The notes beneath the pieces are model-generated. The model saw nothing but the letters and a program-made list of their open reading frames with translations. It made no database searches and was not told where the DNA came from. From an uncultured Clostridia bacterium (lineage in GTDB: Bacteria > Bacillota > Clostridia > TANB77 > CAG-508), in assembly GCA_947625415.1 (NCBI GenBank), contig CANQOG010000001.1, positions 1-64,000 of the forward strand: DNA of 64,000 nucleotides. The letters run 5' to 3'. Shown in pieces: positions 56,586-64,000 of this stretch (position 1 is its first letter; every line of letters starts with the position of its first letter). The position numbers and the translations under genes were made by a program.

Positions 56586-56995
56586 TTAAAACAACTCCTT
56601 CCTTTTGTATCGTCGAATAAAAAGGAATTGCATCAATTTCATTATTAAAATTTGATATATTATTGATAATAGGAATTAAAATTACATTATAATCTAACTC
56701 TATATCATAAGTCATAATTGATATTCTTTTTAATACAGAATAGAACTCTGATTGTTTGTAATCTGTTAAAACTAATATATCTATATCTGATGAACTATCA
56801 TAATCTCCGTCTAGCATAAGAACCATACAGAATAATTTTCTTTAATCTTTTTCCTAAAAGCTTTTTACATTCTAATACAAACTTATTAATTGAGCTCTGT
56901 ATATTATTAGGTAAATCTTCCATCTCGTAACTCCCTTCAGCAATATTATAATCTAAACTAATAAAAATATCAAGTTTTACTTCTACTACATCCAT
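56578..56995 (-). CDS. MNT-type nucleotidyltransferase; CGGA site at 56806-56809
   Basis: ORFs 56798..56995 and 56578..56826 join as KKIILYGSYAR[G]DYDSSSDIDILVLTDYKQ. Confidence 0.95.
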
Positions 56996-57060
56996 AATTA
57001 CATTTTATAAACTATCTTAAAATAGAAAAATAATTCGTATAAGTTCCTTTTAACTGTAAA

Positions 57061-58980
57061 TTAATAATTTTTTATTTGTTCAAAACTTCCATTTGAAGTT
57101 TCTAAATATCCGAGCTCCAGAACCAATTCCTTGATTTGGGAGTTCTTTTGCTAAAGGATTTGTATACTCTGTTACAGCTATCTCCGTTTCTGGTGTTGCT
57201 AAACAATTTTGTAATTCATAATATGATTTTGCTATTTTATAATCATTTTCTATTTGAACTTTGCTCAAGTCTGTCGCTCCTTGATTACTTCTATATGTAG
57301 CTCTTATTGTTCCACTTTGAGCAAATATTTTAGCTGGTATAAATTGTATTGTTTCTCCATTTGCATTTTGTCTTTTATAAACTTTTAAAACTGTAGCTGT
57401 TTGATTTCCATATTTATCATATTCGTAATATTTTGTTTCATAATCATTATTTGTTATCATATCTCCATTAAAGGCAAATATATTTTCAGCATTAGAATAA
57501 TAAATTTTACCTCCAGCTCCGGAACGACCTCCGAGAGCCACTTCTTGAGTACCAATACATATCCACGTCCACAGTAGGATCCGGCACGATTCCACCGCTA
57601 AAACCGAATCCCACCTTGACCTCCTATAGCTCCACAACCAAACCTTTGATTACTATATCCTATTCCTTTTGTATAATAACCTCCACCTCCTGCAGCCCCA
57701 AAACCGATAAGTTGTTATAGGAGTTTGACTTATTTCATCATCACTAAAAGTTCGCTCTCCACCACCTAGTCCATTATAACCAGTTTTCCAATTAATCTCT
57801 CCTCCCGAACCTGAGAATCCTCCAGCTCCATGACAATGGTCAGCTCCGACCACCGGCCAGCTCCTCCACCGACCTATTCCTGCTGCTGGATATCCACCGA
57901 CCCCCTCCACCTGCTGAATCAGAAGACGATCCTCCCGACGCACCAGATCCACCAAAGGCATAAACCTCGATATCACCATTAACAGCTACAATTCCACAAT
58001 CTTCCCCATCCCCAGCATCCCAACCTAAATTAGTATTGGTTTCTGGACAGTCATCATTATTTCCATCACTGTTAATTCCTAAATATGGAGCTTGCGTACT
58101 GTTAGCATTTCCGCCTTTTCCACCGATTACCGTCCTATCCCAGCTCCAGCTCCGACCACCTCCGCCGACCTCCAAACACTGCTGAACCATCAGCTCCATC
58201 GCCAGCATCACCGCCATAAGCTATTAGTGTTCCTGAACCATATAGATTTAATATTGCATCTTTTCCATCTATTGATGGTACTCTTATTCCTGCATATCCT
58301 CCTGGTCCTCCTTTGGCTCCTTTATCACTTCCTATTTCTCCTTCTTCTCCATATCCACTATCTACTGTTAATGTTACTCCTTCTTCTATGTATAAATTTA
58401 ATGTTGCTTTTGGTTCTATATTTATTGCGCTTCTTTTTAGTCCTTGATTTGTTAAATTCATATCATAATCTATATATATTGTTACTTCTCCTGATTGTAT
58501 ATCAAAACAAAATTCTCCTTCTTTTATTTCATCTCCAAATACTAATGTTTCTTTTTTGCCTTCTCCTGGGTTAAACTCCATTTTACCATTTCCATCAAAG
58601 TTTTCACTTGTTAATATTTCTATTTTCTCTCCCATTTGTTCTTCTGTTAATTTCTCTACTTTATAGTTTCCATTTTCATCTTCCTCTACCACATAATAAT
58701 ATCCTTCTTTTTCTACTACATTTTTTCTTTTTCCACTTCCGTCTACATCCATTTTAAATGAACTTTCTATTTCTTTTCCTTCTCTTGATTTTAAATAACT
58801 ATCTATTGTTTCATTTTTATTTATATCTGATGCATAACCTGCTATCATTATTTCTAAATCTTCTCTTCTTTTTGTTTCTTCTGACAATTCTTTTGAATCC
58901 AATGCTTTGGTTATTATCCCATTCTCTCCAATTATCGCATTTAGTGAGACTCCAGCAAGTATAAGTAGGACAATGACCGT
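57061..58980 (-). CDS. glycine-rich secreted surface protein with prepilin-like N-terminal segment, no recognisable start codon; twelve CGGN sites: 58164, 58151, 58129, 58122, 57896, 57868, 57852, 57845, 57703, 57603, 57530, 57109 (lowest coordinate of each 4-nt site)
   Basis: TVIVLLILAGVSLNAIIGENGIITKALDSKELSEE...FGG[G]GGG[G]AGAGIG[G]N[G]GKGGNANSTQAPYLG...AGGGG[G]GYPAAGIG[G]GGAG[G]G[G]ADHCHGAGG...TTY[G]FGAAGGGGYYTKGIGYSNQRFGCGAIGGQGGI[G]FSGG...SGS[G]GRSGAGGKIYYSN...GSGA[G]YLETSNGSFEQIKNY*. Confidence 0.88.
58910..58980 (-). repeat. 71-bp perfect direct repeat, copy 2
   Basis: Identical to 56331-56401. Confidence 0.97.
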
Positions 58981-59063
58981 TATTTTCTTATTTTATGACG
59001 AAAAAAATTATTTTTTATTCTTTTCTATTATATCCATAAAAAAAATATATTCAGTAAAAATAA

Positions 59064-59099
59064 ACCTCAAATCACCATAACTATTATAGTGATTTGAGG
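59064..59099. terminator. intrinsic terminator
   Basis: CCTCAAATCAC/GTGATTTGAGG hairpin. Confidence 0.8.
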
Positions 59100-59116
59100 T
59101 TCGAGTAAATTTTAAC

Positions 59117-59710
59117 TTAAACTTCTTTTGGTAATTCTAAATCTTTGTCTGTAACTACATCTGTTTTAAATTCATATTTAAATGAACTATTATCATTTAA
59201 AACTGTAAGTGATGGAACTTTAGTTTCTGAGTTAAAGTAATCTGTTTCTTCATTTCCATATTTTACTTCTATACATTTTTGACCATCTTTAGTTACTATT
59301 CTTACTGTATTAAATGGATTTATTGCAACTTTAAATATATTCATTTCTTTTACATCCATAACATCAGATTTCAATTTCAAACGCAATTTTAAATTACTTA
59401 AGTCATATTTAGTTGTATCTTCTTCTGTAATTGTTTCATTTGAATATTTATAAACTTTTTCTCCATCTGACCATAACCAAAAATTTTTTCCTTCTGGGTC
59501 ATCTGGAAAAGTCCATTTTGAAATTCCATCTTTATAATACCAAATAGCCTGTTCATTATCATATAAGAAATTATTACTTTCATTTAAATCAGCTAATGTA
59601 GTTTGAATTTCTTTTAATAATAAATATTTGTATAAAGCTACACAAAGATATAATACTATTAAAATTAATATTATTGCTAATATTATTTTTGATATTTTTT
59701 TCATATTCAT
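59117..59710 (-). CDS. membrane-anchored hypothetical protein
   Basis: N-terminal TM, 197 aa ORF with start context. Confidence 0.7.
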   Translation of the reverse strand: MNMKKISKIILAIILILIVLYLCVALYKYLLLKEIQTTLADLNESNNFLYDNEQAIWYYKDGISKWTFPDDPEGKNFWLWSDGEKVYKYSNETITEEDTTKYDLSNLKLRLKLKSDVMDVKEMNIFKVAINPFNTVRIVTKDGQKCIEVKYGNEETDYFNSETKVPSLTVLNDNSSFKYEFKTDVVTDKDLELPKEV

Positions 59711-59956
59711 AGTCGATACCTCCTTTTCATTAGTACCTCATATAATTATTATATATTACTACAATGTTAATGTCAAATTTTGTAAATCTCTTATTAGCTA
59801 TTTTTCCAATATTTTATTAAAGAATTTCATATTCCAAAATCTTACTACTATTTATATCATAATTATTTTTTAATTTTCAACTATGAATAATTGAAAGGGG
59901 TATTCGCTATGAATGAAAAAATAATTTTCCTTCTACACCCATTTTAAATAAACCTT

Positions 59957-60709
59957 CTATTTTCCTTTAGATTTCTGCTGATTATATGCAATTCGTAAAA
60001 CAAGACTAGATGGTGCAAATTTTGCACCAAGTGTAGCAAGTTTAATTATAAATCCAGGAACTATTATTTGCTTTCCTTGTAACATTTTATCAATTCCATA
60101 CTTTGCTACATATTCACTAGATAATCCTTTTAAAGCAAATTTAACATTTGCAACATTATTAAAATTAGTATTAACTGGGCCTGGGCAAAGAGCAGAAATC
60201 TTTACATTTGAACCACTTACTCTAAGCTCTTCAGCTATTGCTCTTGTTAGTGAAACTACATAAGCTTTTGTTGCATAATAAGTTGCCATCAATGGTCCAC
60301 CTGGTAATAATCCAGCGCTTGAAGCTACATTTAATATATAACCATTATTTCTTTCCTTCATTTTTTCCAAATATAGTTTTGTCAAAGTATGTAATCCAAT
60401 AATATTTGTATCTATCATATTTAGTTCTTTTTCAAGTTCAATTTTATCAAACTCTCCAAACTTTCCAAAACCAGCATTATTAACTAAAATATCTATATCT
60501 GGATATTTTTCAAATAATGCCTTACAATTTTCAGGGCTACTTATATCCATTTTTTCTATAATAACTTCTACATTATTTAACTCAGTTTTAAGTTCTTCTA
60601 ATAAATTTTCTCTTCTTGCAACTATTATTAAATCATATCCTAATTTTCCTAAATATTTTGCCATATCTCTTCCAATTCCAGAAGATGCGCCTGTAACTAA
60701 AGCTTTCAT
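59957..60709 (-). CDS. short-chain dehydrogenase/reductase
   Basis: ALVTGASSGIGRDMA; NNAGFG; YxxxK. Confidence 0.95.
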   Translation of the reverse strand: MKALVTGASSGIGRDMAKYLGKLGYDLIIVARRENLLEELKTELNNVEVIIEKMDISSPENCKALFEKYPDIDILVNNAGFGKFGEFDKIELEKELNMIDTNIIGLHTLTKLYLEKMKERNNGYILNVASSAGLLPGGPLMATYYATKAYVVSLTRAIAEELRVSGSNVKISALCPGPVNTNFNNVANVKFALKGLSSEYVAKYGIDKMLQGKQIIVPGFIIKLATLGAKFAPSSLVLRIAYNQQKSKGK

Positions 60710-60763
60710 AAATAACCTCCAAATAAATTTTTAGCCCAAAGCTTTTAACTTTAGGCTAATATT

Positions 60764-61840
60764 TTATATATTCTTGTTTTCAACATTATTAATATTGACA
60801 GTTTGCGTAGGATATGCAAGTCCTACATTTTCTTTTGCTAAAACATTTAAAAATTCGCAATTCAAATCTTCTTCTAATTTCAAATATTTACTATAATTTG
60901 TTTCGGTAACATATAAAAATATCTTTATATTATAACTGTAATCTGTAATTCCATTAAACCCAACATAAACATTATCTCTTTGAACATAATCTTTGCTACA
61001 TATTACAACTTTAAGCTCTTTTATAATATTCTTAATTTTTTCAGGATTAACATCATTCATATTTAGATGCAAGTTAACGTCATATCTTCTAGATTTTAGT
61101 CTATTCCAATTTATAACATATTCAGATGTAATTGTAGAATTTGGAATTGTTATAATAGAATTATCAGCGCATCTAATTCTAGTACTTCTAAAAGAAATAT
61201 CAATTACAGTTCCAGCATAATTTCCTACTTCAATCCAATCTCCAATCACAAAAGGCTTTTCACTTAAAATTGTAATACCACTAAATAAACTCTTAACTGT
61301 ATCTTGAGCTGCAAGTGAAATAACAACTGTTCCAATTCCAAGACCAGCAACAAGTCCATTTATTTGAGTAAATCCTAGAACAAACACTAAAATGATATAT
61401 ATTGAAATTATCCAAGTAATTAATCTTGCTATTTTACAAATAAAATTTGAAACTGTTTCATTTTTGTTTCTTCCACTTCTAAAAAGCTTTGAGTCTGTTA
61501 CAAGTATCGTCGAATTTATAATTTTTGTAATAAATATTATTAAAACACTTTTAAAAACAGAAGTCATTATAATTGACATCCTAATTGATATAGGTAAAAT
61601 TTTAACTGCTAAATAACATCCCATAAATATATACATCTTTTTTATAGGTTTATACATTTCATTTTCTTCTAATGGCTCTTTCTTTTTTAAAAATATATTA
61701 AATATTTTTAAAATAAGTTTTGCCACAAAATTTCTTGTGAAATATACTATTAATACTATAACAACTGCAATTTGGATATCAAATACTTGTATAAGATTTT
61801 TCAATTCATCTCTTGATAAATTTGAAATCAATTCATCCAT
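60764..61840 (-). CDS. MscS-family mechanosensitive channel
   Basis: GLVAGLGIGTVVISLAAQDTVKSLFSGITILSEKPFVIGDWI. Confidence 0.95.
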   Translation of the reverse strand: MDELISNLSRDELKNLIQVFDIQIAVVIVLIVYFTRNFVAKLILKIFNIFLKKKEPLEENEMYKPIKKMYIFMGCYLAVKILPISIRMSIIMTSVFKSVLIIFITKIINSTILVTDSKLFRSGRNKNETVSNFICKIARLITWIISIYIILVFVLGFTQINGLVAGLGIGTVVISLAAQDTVKSLFSGITILSEKPFVIGDWIEVGNYAGTVIDISFRSTRIRCADNSIITIPNSTITSEYVINWNRLKSRRYDVNLHLNMNDVNPEKIKNIIKELKVVICSKDYVQRDNVYVGFNGITDYSYNIKIFLYVTETNYSKYLKLEEDLNCEFLNVLAKENVGLAYPTQTVNINNVENKNI

Positions 61841-61866
61841 CCTTTGTTATGTTCCTCTCTTGTAAT

Positions 61867-62397
61867 TTACTTCATATATTTTTGATTATAAATTAAAATT
61901 GCTATTATTTGACTTGCGCTTTCTAATTCTCCACTTACTGCTTTTCTAACACATTCTTCAATTGGAATTTTTACAACATCTAATATTTCTTCAGTATCAT
62001 CTAAATGAACTTTTCCTTTTTCAAAATCTCTAGCAAGATAAATATGAATTTTCTCACTTGTATAGCCTGTTGAGGAAAACATTGTTACTAAATGTTCAAT
62101 ATTTTTTGCAATTAACCCTGTTTCCTCTTCTAATTCTCTTCTAGCAGTATTTATAGGTTCTTCTCCTAAATCAACCATTCCTGCTGGAAGTTCAACACAA
62201 ATTTTTCCAACGGCTTCTCTATATTGTTTTTCAAAAATTACTTCATTATTTTCAGTTATTGGCAAAACAACTACTGCATCACCAGGATTTACTATATCTC
62301 TTAAAAACTGTTTTCCATCTTCTCTTTCATATATTTTACGAACTACATTAAACCTAGGCCCATTAAACATTTCTTCTTCATTTATTAATTTTGCCAT
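61867..62397 (-). CDS. NUDIX hydrolase (ADP-ribose pyrophosphatase-like)
   Basis: ELPAGMVDLGEEPINTARRELEEETGL. Confidence 0.95.
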   Translation of the reverse strand: MAKLINEEEMFNGPRFNVVRKIYEREDGKQFLRDIVNPGDAVVVLPITENNEVIFEKQYREAVGKICVELPAGMVDLGEEPINTARRELEEETGLIAKNIEHLVTMFSSTGYTSEKIHIYLARDFEKGKVHLDDTEEILDVVKIPIEECVRKAVSGELESASQIIAILIYNQKYMK

Positions 62398-62470
62398 CTT
62401 TACCTCTTATCATGTTTAAAATTTTACATATAAATTATATATTATAAATTTTAAAATGTACAGAGTAAAT

Positions 62471-62617
62471 TTAAATAACTTTTAACTTTTCTCTATAAAA
62501 TTTTGCAATTAATTCATCTAACTCTACACTAATTTTATAGATTACAGAATAATCTTGACCTTTTTCAATACTTTTGTTAAGCTTATCTCTTAACTTACAA
62601 ATTTCATCATTTAACAT
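62471..62617 (-). CDS. Spo0E-like aspartyl-phosphate phosphatase, 48 aa
   Basis: Too short for track; MLNDEICKLRDKLNKSIEKGQDYSVIYKISVELDELIAKFYREKLKVI*; SxxLDxLI motif; SD GGAGAGG. Confidence 0.8.
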   Translation of the reverse strand: MLNDEICKLRDKLNKSIEKGQDYSVIYKISVELDELIAKFYREKLKVI

Positions 62618-62735
62618 TCTCTTTTCCTCTCCTTTTTACATTTTTCTTTTGTATATTTTAAAATTACCACAAGCTTTTACTTAAGTCAATAAAATATCGA
62701 CTAAAATCTTATATTTCGTGTCCTAAAATTCGACA

Positions 62736-63530
62736 TTATTTTTCTTTTTTAGAATATTCTTTTCTTTTTATTTCATAAACCATCAAAAATACTAAAAATA
62801 ATACAAAAGATAAGCCCTGAGAAATTCTTATATTTTCGAGCTTTAGAGAGTCTACTCTTATTCCTTCTAAAATCATTCTTACAAATCCATATAAGATAAA
62901 ATACATATAAAAAACTTGACCTTCAAACTTTCTATTTCTTCTTAAAATTAACAAGATTAAGAAAATTATAAATGTAAAAATTGACTCATATAAAAATACA
63001 GGATGAACTTCTATGTAACCTGCGCTACTTTCTATCCCCATTCTCAAAATAGACTTTGTAGCGCTTCCGTAAGCTTCTACATTAAAAAAATTTCCCCATC
63101 TTCCAATGCTTTGTCCAAGTGACAAATATGGAATAAGATAATCAGTTAAATTTAAAAAATTAATTTTCTTTATTTTACAGTAAATTACCAAAAATAAAAT
63201 TATTCCAATAATTCCTCCATATATAGCAAGCCCTCCATCGCGAATATTTAAGATTTGTAAAGGATTTTTTAAATAATAATTAAATTTAAATAGAATATAA
63301 TAAACTCTTGCCCCAATTATTCCAAAAATCATTCCAAAAATCAAAACTTCTAAAACTGTTTCAAAGTCAATTCCAAAATTATACTTACTAAATTTTGCTA
63401 AAACTACTCCAATAATAATTCCTAAAGCAATTAAAATTGCATATTTATATATAGAAACACTTCCTATTTTAAAAGCAATTTGCGATATATTAAATTCTAA
63501 ACCAAGTCCGGGAAATTTAACTAAATTCAT
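62736..63530 (-). CDS. lgt: prolipoprotein diacylglyceryl transferase
   Basis: RDGGLAIYGGIIG; SIGRWGNFFNVEAYG. Confidence 0.95.
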   Translation of the reverse strand: MNLVKFPGLGLEFNISQIAFKIGSVSIYKYAILIALGIIIGVVLAKFSKYNFGIDFETVLEVLIFGMIFGIIGARVYYILFKFNYYLKNPLQILNIRDGGLAIYGGIIGIILFLVIYCKIKKINFLNLTDYLIPYLSLGQSIGRWGNFFNVEAYGSATKSILRMGIESSAGYIEVHPVFLYESIFTFIIFLILLILRRNRKFEGQVFYMYFILYGFVRMILEGIRVDSLKLENIRISQGLSFVLFLVFLMVYEIKRKEYSKKEK

Positions 63531-64000
63531 TCATCTTCCTCTTCTTTACTATTTCCTTTAATAATTGAAATCGCTTTTTTCTCTTCATTAAATAATTTTT
63601 TTAAAACATCTATTAAGTCTTCTTTTCTAATACAATCAAATTCTTCAAAAAATGAAAAAGTATTAATATTATTAAAATAATCGGCTAATACTCCTGAAGC
63701 TATAGTTTCTGGCTCATTAAAGTCTTTTACATATTCTCCATAAATTTTCTTTTTTGTTCTTTCAAAATCTTCGTCACTTATTCCTCTAGCTTTAAAGAAT
63801 TCAATTTCATTTTTAATTTCTTCTACAACCTTTTCAGGCTCTATTGAAATTCCTTGAATTATATAATGAGCAAAAGTTCTTCCATATTCATAATTAAAAC
63901 TTAAACCAGTTGTAATTAATTTTTCATCATATAGTCTTTTAAATAACTTTGAACTTTTTCCCATAATTATTTCGCCTAAAATCTCCAAAGCTAGTTCTTT
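63527..64000 (-). CDS. M16-family peptidase, N-terminus beyond window
   Basis: ...LALEILGEIIMGKSSKLFKRLYDEKLITTGLSFNYEYG; open to window edge. Confidence 0.8.
   Translation of the reverse strand, partial: KELALEILGEIIMGKSSKLFKRLYDEKLITTGLSFNYEYGRTFAHYIIQGISIEPEKVVEEIKNEIEFFKARGISDEDFERTKKKIYGEYVKDFNEPETIASGVLADYFNNINTFSFFEEFDCIRKEDLIDVLKKLFNEEKKAISIIKGNSKEEEDE

Noticed and set aside
4143-58980. Split ORFs as ordinary pseudogenes or random indel errors
   Set aside because: All the splits within gene families (except the sortase start) occur at in-frame CGG, always +1, always restoring Gly; random indels would not respect codon phase or sequence. Read-level check still needed.
4143-58980. Simple CGG reassignment (e.g. 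to Trp or Gln)
   Set aside because: A triplet reassignment cannot change frame; every case here needs a one-base shift, and downstream homology is only in the +1 frame.
4143-58980. Classical slippery-site +1 frameshifting (prfB-like CUU UGA)
   Set aside because: Preceding codons are very diverse, no stop codon follows immediately, and no consistent SD-like stimulator is visible; only CGGN is constant.
1-64000. tRNA, rRNA, IS element or prophage genes
   Set aside because: None recognised by eye; absence is not proof, a covariance-model search is needed.

Overview
AT-rich 64 kb window from a spore-former-like, low-GC Firmicute (spo0A, sigH, spo0E-like, mraZ/rsmH, clpB, htpG, pflB/pflA, dapF, lgt, malQ). 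Main result: the window appears to use a +1 / quadruplet decoding rule. I scanned CGG on the coding strand of every recognisable gene. Every in-frame CGG (36 sites in 16 genes) sits exactly where the reading frame must move +1. Reading CGGN as one glycine (equivalently, skipping the C and reading GGN) restores the full conserved protein each time, e.g. ClpB Walker A GEP[G]V[G]KT, the nucleotidyltransferase GSYAR[G]DYDSSSDIDILV, SipW NV[G]DIITY, acetolactate-synthase-like GRP[G]PCWLDIP and the PflB, PflA, DapF and UDG motifs. I found no in-frame CGG used as an ordinary arginine triplet, whereas dozens of out-of-frame CGGs (AAC GGA, GAC GGT, GGC GGT, CCG GAA) cause no shift. This argues against random sequencing errors and for a codon-level recoding system. 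One glycine-rich surface-like gene has 12 such sites and a LamG-like gene has 6. No tRNA gene was recognised here, so the decoder must lie elsewhere. Other observations: a CDP-deoxysugar surface-glycan island inside the dcw cluster, a 71-bp perfect repeat shared by two start-less pilin-like cassettes, a truncated HEPN next to an MNT nucleotidyltransferase, MraZ operator repeats, a TCTTTTGT repeat cluster, a sortase with no usable start codon, and three coding regions missing from the ORF track (1-4089, the sortase, Spo0E-like).
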